Part shown: piece by piece, positions 26,909 to 33,907 of the stretch | How the letters are laid out: every line of letters begins with the position of its first letter | Numbering within the stretch: the stretch's first letter is position 1 | DNA from: Fidelibacterota bacterium | Lineage (GTDB): Bacteria; Marinisomatota; SORT01 | Length of the DNA stretch: 64,000 nt | Assembly: GCA_022563775.1 (NCBI GenBank) | Contig: JADFMS010000002.1 | Span: 1-64,000, forward strand | Reading direction: 5' to 3' | Notes under the pieces: generated by a model | Database searches by the model: none | Told to the model about the DNA's origin: nothing | What the model saw: the letters and a program-made list of their open reading frames with translations, nothing else | Made by a program: the position numbers and the translations under genes

Positions 26909-27736
26909 TTAATAAGCTATTTCCCTTTCAAGTAAATCCTCCATATTCCACAATCTACTTGTAATGCCAGCTTCCATTGCGGGAGTGCATTTTAGAGTCT
27001 GATGTATTCGACAGAAATTGTAATTAGCAAAATGCAAAGCACACGCAGCTTTTAGATTGATTAGAGTTTTACTGAACGCATTAGTTAGCCTTGTAAATCT
27101 CCGCATCTGCATACGCATTGTAAGATTCTGTCTCTCTACATAAGAGGTTGATATACCTCTTATTTGCGGGCTTCCGGTCATAATCCGATGGAAGACACCG
27201 CTTATTGCTGGTGGAGAGTATCTACGTTCTCCGTTGGTGATATAGTGCTTATGCAATTGAGCATAATCAACCTGACCATTGAAAGCTATGTCAACAGCAT
27301 CATAATAGGGCTGAAAGGCATCTGTAGTGATCTGAACGTGATTGATAAGCCTCATTTCAAGACCTTGCATGAATCTAATAGCTGTTTTTCTATTGCGTTT
27401 TCCTATTCTGTGGTAGGGAACCAATTTTGTAGCTGCGTCAAGGGCAACAAATACGTATTGATCGCCGAGATCAGGGCGAGCTTTCTTTTCTTCTTCGGTC
27501 ATGCGACCCTTTTTCTTACCTACATAGCACCATATTTCGTCTACTTGAATATTACTACATTCCAAGTTTCTCATTCGTTTGTCTAACATTCTATCACAAC
27601 CGCCACCAACACGATACAAAAGCCTTGAGATGGTATCTCTATGAACGCCTGTCATCCTTTCTATTGAGCGAATTGAAAGACCCTCTGTTAATCCAGAGAG
27701 GATTAAAATTTTCTTTTCTGTTTTCAATTTATACAT
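26909..27736 (-). CDS. IS1-family transposase
   Basis: The 275-residue enzyme has an N-terminal helix-turn-helix (LSIRSIERMTGVHRDTISRLL), then DDE-type catalytic motifs: VDEIWCYVG, TTDAFQPYYDAV, and YVERQNLTMRMQMRRF, which parallels the IS1 end motif ERHNLNLRQ. I set the start at ATG 27736 because AAGGAG lies 6-7 nt upstream on the minus strand; a GTG at 27760 would add eight residues and would include that site. It is a single intact ORF, with no programmed frameshift as in IS1 itself. It cuts and joins the 20-bp ends described above. Confidence 0.92.
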   Translation of the reverse strand: MYKLKTEKKILILSGLTEGLSIRSIERMTGVHRDTISRLLYRVGGGCDRMLDKRMRNLECSNIQVDEIWCYVGKKKGRMTEEEKKARPDLGDQYVFVALDAATKLVPYHRIGKRNRKTAIRFMQGLEMRLINHVQITTDAFQPYYDAVDIAFNGQVDYAQLHKHYITNGERRYSPPAISGVFHRIMTGSPQIRGISTSYVERQNLTMRMQMRRFTRLTNAFSKTLINLKAACALHFANYNFCRIHQTLKCTPAMEAGITSRLWNMEDLLEREIAY

Positions 27737-27788
27737 CGGACTCTCCTTGATTATTTTCACGGAAAGCCCTAAATTGTATTTGGCTGTT

Positions 27789-27844
27789 ACACGGGCTTGT
27801 TCCGTGTGATTGTTAGGCTTCGCCGGTAGTTCACGCTATCGGCG
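27789..27844. other. Two hairpins upstream of the transposase
   Basis: ACACGG/CCGTGT (27789-27794 and 27802-27807, 7-nt loop) and CGCCGGTAG/CTATCGGCG (27821-27829 and 27836-27844, one G-U pair, 6-nt loop). They lie in the 5' leader of the transposase and may damp its translation or readthrough. The function is unproven. Confidence 0.5.
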
Positions 27845-27888
27845 TTGCTGTTTTAGGAGGACTTCTGCATCTGGTTGGATGTCCAGAC

Positions 27889-27917
27889 TTGACAAAAATC
27901 AGAATTTGTCTTATATT
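27889..27917 (+). promoter_or_regulatory. Near-consensus sigma70 promoter inside the transposon, plus strand
   Basis: TTGACA at 27889-27894, a 17-nt spacer and TATATT at 27912-27917, one base from perfect. No coding frame starts behind it on the plus strand; transcription runs into the hairpin at 27968-27998 and then antisense through the winged-helix gene. Confidence 0.7.
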
Positions 27918-27923
27918 AAAACA

Positions 27924-28000
27924 GCCGTAATTTTGGTTGAGCACCTACTTTTCCTCTATTATGGTTTATAGGAGCGGTTCTTAGCGGGTCGCTCCTATTA
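27924..28000 (+). ncRNA. Candidate small RNA from the internal plus-strand promoter
   Basis: Transcription from the promoter at 27889-27917 would start near 27924 and meet a 9-bp stem, ATAGGAGCG (27968-27976) with CGCTCCTAT (27990-27998), giving an RNA of about 75 nt. The stem lacks a T run, so its end is uncertain; it could also end the minus-strand gene that stops at 28011. The RNA would abut or overlap the 3' end of that gene as antisense. No known RNA family is recognised. Confidence 0.35.
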
Positions 28001-28010
28001 CTTATATTAA

Positions 28011-28412
28011 TTAATTATCAACACTCCATTTGTATTTACGTTTTCTTTTCTTTCCAGTTATAGTAATGCGACTGTGAGCATGAAGATTTCTAAGAGCAGC
28101 AGATACGGGTGAAGCGAGACTCTTAGCATTGCTTTTAACGCCCGTTCTGTTTAGTTCAGTAATTATCTCTGAAAACGACCAAGCTTTAGGATTCTTTTCA
28201 AGTAACTCACGAACTGCAATAGTAGGCGTAGGTAAATAATGATGCTTTGACGGAAGAATAATAAAGTCAGACTCTATAGTATAGTCTCTCTTCATTACTT
28301 GTTTTGCACCTCGCACAACATTTAAATCAGAGGTCAAAGATTTTATAAGCCTTTCTATATCGGCTTCTTTCTTCTCGAATGCCTCTAAATTATTGCTATC
28401 GCTACTTATCAT
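28011..28412 (-). CDS. Hypothetical cargo protein with winged-helix-like C-terminus
   Basis: The 133-residue protein begins with a charged helical part (EAFEKKEADIERLIKSL), and the C-terminal 70 residues look like a winged-helix domain: helix TPTIAVRELLEKNP, helix SFSEIITELNRT, helix SLASPVSAALRNLHA, then a basic wing (KKRKRKYKW). It is therefore probably DNA-binding; the target is unknown. ATG 28412 is chosen because AGGA lies 9 nt upstream and a near-consensus promoter ends at 28450, which excludes the longer frame starting at 28478. It may regulate the transposon. Confidence 0.65.
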   Translation of the reverse strand: MISSDSNNLEAFEKKEADIERLIKSLTSDLNVVRGAKQVMKRDYTIESDFIILPSKHHYLPTPTIAVRELLEKNPKAWSFSEIITELNRTGVKSNAKSLASPVSAALRNLHAHSRITITGKKRKRKYKWSVDN

Positions 28413-28449
28413 ATCTATCATTCCTATCTGTTTATGTCTGTTAAGTATA

Positions 28450-28478
28450 AATATACAGATATAAAATCCGCTTGTCAA
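28450..28478 (-). promoter_or_regulatory. Near-consensus promoter of the winged-helix cargo gene
   Basis: On the minus strand TTGACA (28478-28473), a 17-nt spacer and TATATT (28455-28450), the same hexamers and spacing as the plus-strand promoter at 27889. Predicted start near 28443, 30 bases before the ATG. Confidence 0.8.
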
Positions 28479-28554
28479 GGATTTTCTTTGCTAATTGTAA
28501 AATAAATCGTAATTTGATTCTATTCCTTAACAACAATCTAAATGAGGTGATACC

Positions 28555-28737
28555 ATGAGTAGGGGTCTCGAATATGTAATTATGTTATTCCTGTTTTTAC
28601 TAATTGTAATTCTATTTGGGTGGTCGGAGAATGGACACTATCAGATTCAGGGTCAAGGCATGTTAGTTGATACTCGTAATGGTGATGTTTGGCATGCAGC
28701 ATCGGGGTCAAAGTTATCCTCGATTAATAAACAGTAA
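28555..28737 (+). CDS. Small single-span membrane protein, transposon cargo (60 aa)
   Basis: ATG 28555 is preceded by GAGGTG in a good position. The 60 residues have one membrane helix (YVIMLFLFLLIVILFGW, about 7-23) and a short tail with GMLVDTRNGDVWHA. A 'DTxxGxVW' strand like this recurs in many small exported proteins of unknown function. The tail is probably outside the cytoplasm if the helix acts as a signal anchor. The function is unknown, and it is not a transposition gene I recognise. Confidence 0.6.
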   Translation: MSRGLEYVIMLFLFLLIVILFGWSENGHYQIQGQGMLVDTRNGDVWHAASGSKLSSINKQ

Positions 28738-28749
28738 GTTTTAAAATAC

Positions 28750-28856
28750 GGGGCAATGAGTTCCGAAAGGATAGGTGGATTCCGCATAGTGTGAGCTCCA
28801 GCTCATGTCATGCTGATACGGATTAGTCTCCACCACCGAAAACATTGCCCCTTTTT
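28750..28856 (+). ncRNA. Candidate structured RNA at the transposon right end
   Basis: About 100 nt fold into nested helices: closing stem GGGGCAATG (28750-28758) with CATTGCCCC (28843-28851); a small hairpin TCC-GAAA-GGA (28762-28771) with a GNRA loop; GGTGGA (28774-28779) with TCCACC (28829-28834); TCCG (28781-28784) with CGGA (28819-28822); and an inner hairpin TGAGC/GCTCA (28792-28805). Five Ts follow directly and run into the right inverted repeat. It could be a stand-alone RNA, an elaborate terminator for the 60-residue gene, or a DNA-level end structure. No known family recognised. Confidence 0.5.
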
Positions 28857-28873
28857 CAAATTAGGACACTACC
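28854..28873. repeat. Right terminal inverted repeat
   Basis: Exact inverted copy of the left end, finishing in GGACACTACC. Confidence 0.9.
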
Positions 28874-28881
28874 ATATTTAT
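28874..28881. repeat. Right target-site duplication of the transposon
   Basis: ATATTTAT, identical to 26458-26465. Confidence 0.85.
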
Positions 28882-28962
28882 CGTCTATTAGCCCTTTCTT
28901 ACAATCCGTTTCACTGAAAAAGCTTGCAAAACCGCTAAAAATCGGTATATTCGTGAAGGAAA

Positions 28963-29379
28963 ATGATGCAAAAAAAACATAATATAGCGCAAGTGAGTAC
29001 GGGGATAATCTTTGTAGTTCTCCTCGTTTTGCCACAGTTCACTGCAATTTTTGCTACGGCAAATTGTGATAGCATGTGCAGTATGCACAATCACGCGCAA
29101 AAAGAAGTGAAGAGCTGTTGCCACAGCGATGTTTTAAATGTTTCAATGAGCTCAAGCCAGGTCTGTTCAGTCTCGGCTAACAGAGTTGTCGAATTTCCCG
29201 TTGTTAAGACTCAACTTACAAGGTCGTCGACTTCTAAGGTTTTAATTTCAAATGCTTTATATCATTTAGTTGCACCAGAACTACCATCTCAATATGGCTC
29301 ATTTTTTAATTATTCTTCAGTACACCTGAAATATAAAGAAACAGCCATATATCTTCTTGATTCAGTCTCTTTGTCCTGA
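28963..29379 (+). CDS. Exported Cys/His-rich small protein at the head of the metal-efflux cluster
   Basis: The 138 residues have a signal peptide (hydrophobic 13-30, cleavage near FATA), then a short metal-ligand-rich stretch NCDSMCSMHNHAQKE followed by SCCHSDV: five cysteines, three histidines and two methionines within about 25 residues. The remainder is Ser-rich and lacks a recognisable fold. AAGGAAA precedes the paired ATG codons. Lying before a CusC-like/HMBD/CusB-like set, it may bind Cu, Ag or a related soft metal in the periplasm; that is inferred from composition and context. I do not recognise a named family. Confidence 0.6.
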   Translation: MMQKKHNIAQVSTGIIFVVLLVLPQFTAIFATANCDSMCSMHNHAQKEVKSCCHSDVLNVSMSSSQVCSVSANRVVEFPVVKTQLTRSSTSKVLISNALYHLVAPELPSQYGSFFNYSSVHLKYKETAIYLLDSVSLS

Positions 29380-29478
29380 TAGAAATTTCGTTTATCAAAT
29401 AACCTGATTCCAATTTTACGGAATCATTGTGTCCTCGGCTTATATAGCAAGGAATTAATAATGAATGGAGTTTAATAA

Positions 29479-30768
29479 TTGAAACGGACAACAAGAATAA
29501 TAACAACTACGATAATGGGATTTACTTTGGCGGCAGCTGTTAACGGAGCGCCTATTGATTCCTCCGAAACGCTTTCTCTTGAAGGGGCGATAGAAATCGT
29601 TATCAGATCCAATCCGGCTCTTAATGTTTTTAACTGGGAAATAAAAAGAGCGGATGAAAAACTTAAGCAGGCAGGATCATGGATGGATCCTACTCTGAAT
29701 TTCGGTATGATGAATGTTCCAATAGAGTCATGGGCATTCGATCAGGAACCGATGACAGGGAAACAGATTTCGCTCATGCAGAAAATACCTTTTCCGGGAA
29801 AATTAGGGGTAAAAGCTGATGCAGCTTCATATGAGGTAATGGCAGCTAAAGAAGACAGGTTAGAATTAGAGGGGATGTTGATTCGCCGTGTTAAGGAGGA
29901 TTACTTCAACCTGTATCTTGCGGATCAATCAATAAGGATCAATACGGAAAATATTGGACTTCTAAAGAGCTTCGTTGAAATAGCGGAAACGAGATATTCA
30001 GTGGGCAGAGGAATTCAACAAGATGTGTTGAAGGCTCAAGTTTCCTTATCAAAGTTAGAAGAGAGGTTAATAAATTTGAATTTTGATAGAAAGAAGATAG
30101 TTGCGCGATTAAATACGTTGATGAACAGAGATCCTCAAACACCGCTGACTATTTCCAACACATTGTCTAAGACTGAAAATATTTTATCGGAAAGCGAGCT
30201 GATGGAATTAGTTGAGGAATCAAGGCCGTATTTAAAGGCATTACGATACCGAATCAAAAGTGAAGAGAAAATTACAAATTATTATCGTAAACTCGTCCTT
30301 CCTGATTTGTCTGTAGAAGTCATCTACACTCAAAGGGATGAGCTCATCAATGGTATTATTGGCAAAGGAGCAGATTTTTTGTCGGTGAATGTTGGATTCA
30401 GTCTGCCGATAAAACCGGGTAACAGACAATCAAGTAAGGTTGAGGAATCTAAGGCATCTGTCCGTATCTCCGAGGAGTCCTATAAGAACGCATTAAATAA
30501 TGTCAAAAGAGACATTGAGATCAATTACTCTGACATCGATAAGGGTAATGAGCTGCTTGAATTATATGAGGATAGATTGTTACCACAAGCGAGACAGAGT
30601 TTAAATTCTGCGCTCTCCGGTTATCAGGTTGATAAGGTTGATTTCATTACCTTATTGGACAATCAGGTAACGCTGTTCGAGTATCAGATCAGTAATTATA
30701 GAATATTAAGTAACTACGAAAAGTCTATAGCAAGAATTGAGGCGGTAGTAGGCATAAAACTAAATTAA
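29479..30768 (+). CDS. TolC-family outer-membrane efflux protein (CusC-like)
   Basis: The 429 residues include a signal peptide (cleavage near AAVNGAP, residue 23) and two repeats of the TolC helical-hairpin pattern (LSLEGAIEIVIRSNPAL at the start; SLNSALSGYQVDKVDFITLLDNQ near the end). These trimeric channels cross the outer membrane and pair with RND pumps. The start is TTG at 29479 with GGAG 8 nt upstream; no good ATG exists near. Followed by metal-binding and adaptor genes, hence CusC-like. Confidence 0.85.
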   Translation: MKRTTRIITTTIMGFTLAAAVNGAPIDSSETLSLEGAIEIVIRSNPALNVFNWEIKRADEKLKQAGSWMDPTLNFGMMNVPIESWAFDQEPMTGKQISLMQKIPFPGKLGVKADAASYEVMAAKEDRLELEGMLIRRVKEDYFNLYLADQSIRINTENIGLLKSFVEIAETRYSVGRGIQQDVLKAQVSLSKLEERLINLNFDRKKIVARLNTLMNRDPQTPLTISNTLSKTENILSESELMELVEESRPYLKALRYRIKSEEKITNYYRKLVLPDLSVEVIYTQRDELINGIIGKGADFLSVNVGFSLPIKPGNRQSSKVEESKASVRISEESYKNALNNVKRDIEINYSDIDKGNELLELYEDRLLPQARQSLNSALSGYQVDKVDFITLLDNQVTLFEYQISNYRILSNYEKSIARIEAVVGIKLN

Positions 30769-30781
30769 GGGGAGACAGATC

Positions 30782-31135
30782 TTGGAAACAAAAGTATTGA
30801 TGATAATTGTACTGTTGATAATTAGTACGGTATTGGCGATAGGGCTATTATTTCAATCGGTAACCAATGAGAATACAATAACAGAGGAGAGTGAAAAGTT
30901 TGATCACGCTGCTGAAACGGCTGAAGGATACTTTACCTGTCCGATGCATAATGAGGTTTTAGCTCATGAAGCGGGACTTTGCCCTTTGTGCAACATGGAA
31001 TTGGTATTTGTGGAGGGAGAGCACAATCATGATGGTAGCGGCGAATACGTTTGTCCCATGCATCCTGATGTGTCAGAGATAAGTCCCGGCAATTGTCCGG
31101 TCTGCGGTATGAATTTAATTAAAAAAGAAGCATAA
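30782..31135 (+). CDS. Membrane-anchored protein with two heavy-metal-binding domains
   Basis: After an N-terminal membrane helix (5-25) the 117-residue protein carries two heavy-metal-binding (HMBD/YHS-like) modules: YFTCPMHNEVLAHEAGLCPL..NMEL (about 50-74) and YVCPMHPDVSEISPGNCPV..GMNL (about 89-112), each with CPMH and CPxC ligand pairs. Such modules usually sit at the N-terminus of CusB or copper ATPases; here they form a small separate protein, probably facing the periplasm. TTG start with GGGGAG upstream. It may capture the metal and hand it to the adaptor encoded next. Confidence 0.8.
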   Translation: METKVLMIIVLLIISTVLAIGLLFQSVTNENTITEESEKFDHAAETAEGYFTCPMHNEVLAHEAGLCPLCNMELVFVEGEHNHDGSGEYVCPMHPDVSEISPGNCPVCGMNLIKKEA

Positions 31136-31158
31136 AGAAAGATTTACGGGGTAAATAA

Positions 31159-32421
31159 ATGAATAAGAAAACGATATATACTATAATAGGCTTGACTATT
31201 ATATTAGGGGGGTATGGTCTGAGTACATTATACATGCAGAATAAGCAGAGTGGCGCGCATGAAGGTGTGGAACAGGAACGAAAAATAAAATACTGGGTCG
31301 CTCCAATGGATCCGAACTTTATCAGCGATAAACCTGGAAAATCTCCTATGGGGATGGACCTTGTGCCGGTTTACGATGATGGAACGGGAGATTCAGAATC
31401 TGTAATCATCATTGACCCTACCGTAGTACAGAATATGGGAATACTCACGACTCCCGTGGAAGTCAGAAGCTTAGGTAAGGAAATACGGACTTTAGGCTTG
31501 GTTGACTATGACGAAACTCGCTTCACTCATGTTCACACGAAGGTTAAGGGGTGGATTGAATCGTTATATATTGATTATACGGGTCAAAAAGTATACAAGG
31601 GTCAACCGCTCCTTGATATATACAGTCCTGAACTGGTATCTACGCAAGAGGAGTATTTGACTGCTCTGGCTAATAAGAACTCAAATAATCCGGGCGCAGC
31701 GGCATTACTGCGTTCCACAAGAGAACGCTTGGTAAACTGGGATGTAACTTCTGCGCAGATAGAGGAACTTGAAAGAACAGGTCAGGTGAATAAGGTGATG
31801 ACCATTTACTCTCCGTTCAACGGAATAGTTGTGGAAAAGATGGCAACAGAAGGAATGAATGTGAGCGAAGGAATGAATCTGTACGCTATAGCGGACCTCT
31901 TAAAAGTTTGGGTTTACGCCGATATCTACGAGTACGAACTGCCCTGGCTTGAGGACGGATTGGAAGCAGAGATGACACTGTCTTACATACCCGGTAAAGT
32001 ATTCAAGGGAAGCGTAGCGTATGTCTATCCATTCCTTGATTCAAAGACAAGGACAATAAAAGTCAGGCTTGAATTTGATAATTACGATGGAAAACTTAAA
32101 CCGGGAATGTACGCTAATATTGTAATCAAAACTGCCAAGCGGGAAAAAACCATCGTAGTGCCAAGAGAAAGCGTTATTCATTCCGGGGAGAGGGATCTGG
32201 TATTTGTCGAGGTCGGAAAGGGCAAATACGAACCAAGGGAAATTACTCTTGGTGTTCAGGGAGAGGGAGGTTATTATGAAGTTATTAGTGGGTTGAAAAA
32301 TGGTGAACAAGTTGTTACCTCGGGTCAGTTTATGTTAGATTCAGAGAGCAGTCTCAGGGAAGCGGTTCTCAAGAGACTTCGAGCGAGGGAGAAAAATAAG
32401 AAAGCGATGGAGATGAAATAA
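31159..32421 (+). CDS. RND efflux periplasmic adaptor (CusB-like)
   Basis: A 420-residue membrane-fusion protein: N-terminal anchor helix (6-24), a degenerate HMBD (KYWVAPMDPNF..KPGKSPMGMDLVPVY, about 43-75; the CPxC cysteines are replaced by Ser and Met), then the barrel-sandwich and beta-barrel domains (KVKGWIESLYIDYTGQKVYKG; GKVFKGSVAYVYPFLDSKTRT). It links an inner-membrane RND pump to the TolC channel. No RND pump gene follows, so it must use one elsewhere or be orphaned. Upstream genes are 14-24 bases apart, so this is an operon. Confidence 0.88.
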   Translation: MNKKTIYTIIGLTIILGGYGLSTLYMQNKQSGAHEGVEQERKIKYWVAPMDPNFISDKPGKSPMGMDLVPVYDDGTGDSESVIIIDPTVVQNMGILTTPVEVRSLGKEIRTLGLVDYDETRFTHVHTKVKGWIESLYIDYTGQKVYKGQPLLDIYSPELVSTQEEYLTALANKNSNNPGAAALLRSTRERLVNWDVTSAQIEELERTGQVNKVMTIYSPFNGIVVEKMATEGMNVSEGMNLYAIADLLKVWVYADIYEYELPWLEDGLEAEMTLSYIPGKVFKGSVAYVYPFLDSKTRTIKVRLEFDNYDGKLKPGMYANIVIKTAKREKTIVVPRESVIHSGERDLVFVEVGKGKYEPREITLGVQGEGGYYEVISGLKNGEQVVTSGQFMLDSESSLREAVLKRLRAREKNKKAMEMK

Positions 32422-32467
32422 GAGTGATAAAAAAAAGGATAAACCGTTTAAATCGGAGTTTAGACAA

Positions 32468-33373
32468 ATGTTTATAATTCGACTAACCATAATGTTAATG
32501 GTTTTACCATCGGCAACTGTTTCATTCGCCCAGGAGAAAAATATCTCCATTTCCAAATTAGCAATATCGCTCTGGCCGGAATATGATAACAGTCAGGTCC
32601 TTGTTATGTATAGAGGGAGCGTATCCGGTGATGTGCAACTGCCGGCAGAGATACATTTTAATATTCTGCCGGGAACCATAGATCCTCATGTAGCTTCTGT
32701 GACACTGACAGACGCACACATTCACGATCCTTTTGAAGTTAAGGTCGATGACAAAGGGACCTATGTATCATTCGTACTGAAAGAACGCAATTTCCACTTA
32801 GAGTATTATTTCAATCCATTCACACCGGGAGTGAATGATAAGGCATTCAGCTTTAGTTACAAAACATATTACCCGGTAAGTAATTTTTCGTATGAGGTTC
32901 AACAGCCGGTGGGAGCATTTGACTTTAAAACTACTCCAATAAGCTTTCAAGAGTTTACCGATGAAAAGGGGATAACGCATTCTCAGGTATCTGCCGGCAG
33001 CTTGGCAGCGGGCGAGACGAAGAACGTGAGCGTCAGCTATTATAGATCAAGTTCGGAAACCTCATTACAAAAACTTGAAAAATCAGAAAAAAGTACAGAC
33101 ATATATACACTAATTTCCATAGGAGTTCTTATTCTTTTGGTCGGCATAATGATTTATTCCTATTTTGGGAAAAGTGCAAAAAAACGCAGTAAAGTTCAGC
33201 GAGCCGGAGCCAAGAGGAAGACACATACGGCTCATACGAAAGCAAACGAACCGACTGAGAAGTTAGTTTACAGGTCCGAGAATGTACCGAATTTTTGCAG
33301 TAATTGCGGTGAGAAAGTTGATACTGATGCAGTTTTCTGTGGAAGTTGCGGAATACAAATTCTATCCAAATGA
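32468..33373 (+). CDS. Membrane protein with periplasmic beta domain and cytoplasmic zinc ribbon
   Basis: The 301 residues read, in order: signal peptide (cleavage near SFAQ, residue 21), a beta-rich exported domain (25-200), one membrane helix (about 211-230), a basic Lys/Arg linker, and a C-terminal zinc ribbon FCSNCGEKVDTDAVFCGSCG with four Cys. That puts the ribbon in the cytoplasm. I do not recognise the family. It lies 46 bases after the CusB-like gene and before a CcmH-like gene, and may belong with cytochrome c maturation or metal handling. Confidence 0.65.
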   Translation: MFIIRLTIMLMVLPSATVSFAQEKNISISKLAISLWPEYDNSQVLVMYRGSVSGDVQLPAEIHFNILPGTIDPHVASVTLTDAHIHDPFEVKVDDKGTYVSFVLKERNFHLEYYFNPFTPGVNDKAFSFSYKTYYPVSNFSYEVQQPVGAFDFKTTPISFQEFTDEKGITHSQVSAGSLAAGETKNVSVSYYRSSSETSLQKLEKSEKSTDIYTLISIGVLILLVGIMIYSYFGKSAKKRSKVQRAGAKRKTHTAHTKANEPTEKLVYRSENVPNFCSNCGEKVDTDAVFCGSCGIQILSK

Positions 33374-33422
33374 CATTGATTTAAGAAGATCGGATAGTTA
33401 CTTTTGCAGTGAAAGGACACAA

Positions 33423-33896
33423 ATGAATAAAATAATTAAAACAACAGCTCTGATTATGTTAATATGTTTGAATCTATCCGTAGTGGCGATTAGTGAAACA
33501 AATCCTACTTTGAAGGATATAACCAGTAAGCTGACCTGTCAGTGTGGAACCTGTCCCAACTTAGTTTTGTATTCATGCTCCTGTGGTACAGCAGAGCGGA
33601 TGCGAAACGAAGTGGACGTTCTAATCACGAAAGGAATGGACTCTGATGCGATAGTATTGAGTTTCATAGAAACCTATGGAGAAAGAGTATTGGCTGCTCC
33701 AAGGGCGGAAGGTTTTTATTTATCAGCATGGTTAGTTCCAATATTCGCTGTATTGGGTTTTGGAGTTCTGATATTAGTAGTTTTAAAACGTTGGAAAGAC
33801 AACACACTGACTGCTGAGAATCAAAAATCCCGTATCACAGAAAAAGAGAGCAGTAAGTATTCCCAACAACTTGATGATGAACTTGATAACTTTTAA
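33423..33896 (+). CDS. CcmH/NrfF/CycL-like cytochrome c maturation protein
   Basis: ATG 33423 with AAAGGA upstream gives 157 residues: signal helix (8-22), a Cys-rich CcmH domain and a C-terminal membrane helix (about 108-126). The domain pattern (..LTCQCGTCPNLVLYSCSCG..MRNEVDVLITKGM..IVLSFIETYGERVL..P) fits CcmH, which reduces apocytochrome c before haem attachment. The usual LRCxxC is expanded to cysteines 39, 41, 44, 52 and 54, a variant seen in some deep-branching bacteria. The frame continues upstream into the previous gene, but the signal peptide fixes the start. It could serve the two c haems of the bc complex. Confidence 0.8.
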   Translation: MNKIIKTTALIMLICLNLSVVAISETNPTLKDITSKLTCQCGTCPNLVLYSCSCGTAERMRNEVDVLITKGMDSDAIVLSFIETYGERVLAAPRAEGFYLSAWLVPIFAVLGFGVLILVVLKRWKDNTLTAENQKSRITEKESSKYSQQLDDELDNF

Positions 33897-33907
33897 CGGG
33901 ATAGGAA

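Larger units (their letters stand above)
26466..28873. mobile_element. IS1-family transposon with cargo (2,408 bp)
   Basis: Perfect 20-bp terminal inverted repeats (GGTAGTGTCCTAATTTGAAA at 26466-26485 and its complement at 28854-28873) and an 8-bp direct repeat outside them define the element to the base. Inside are an IS1-family transposase (minus strand), three small ORFs I do not recognise, two near-consensus promoters and a structured segment at the right end. IS1-type elements usually carry little beyond the transposase, so this one is large for its kind. Intact ends and an uninterrupted transposase suggest a fairly recent insertion. Confidence 0.9.

Noticed and set aside
27789..27844. 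Integron attC-like site (GTTAGGC core with hairpins)
   Set aside because: Only one core-like heptamer, no matching partner core, no integrase; the hairpins fit a transposase leader better.
28924..28951. TTGCAA-16-TATATT promoter for the metal-efflux genes
   Set aside because: The -10 is only 12 bases from the ATG, so the transcript would start inside the ribosome binding site; not convincing.
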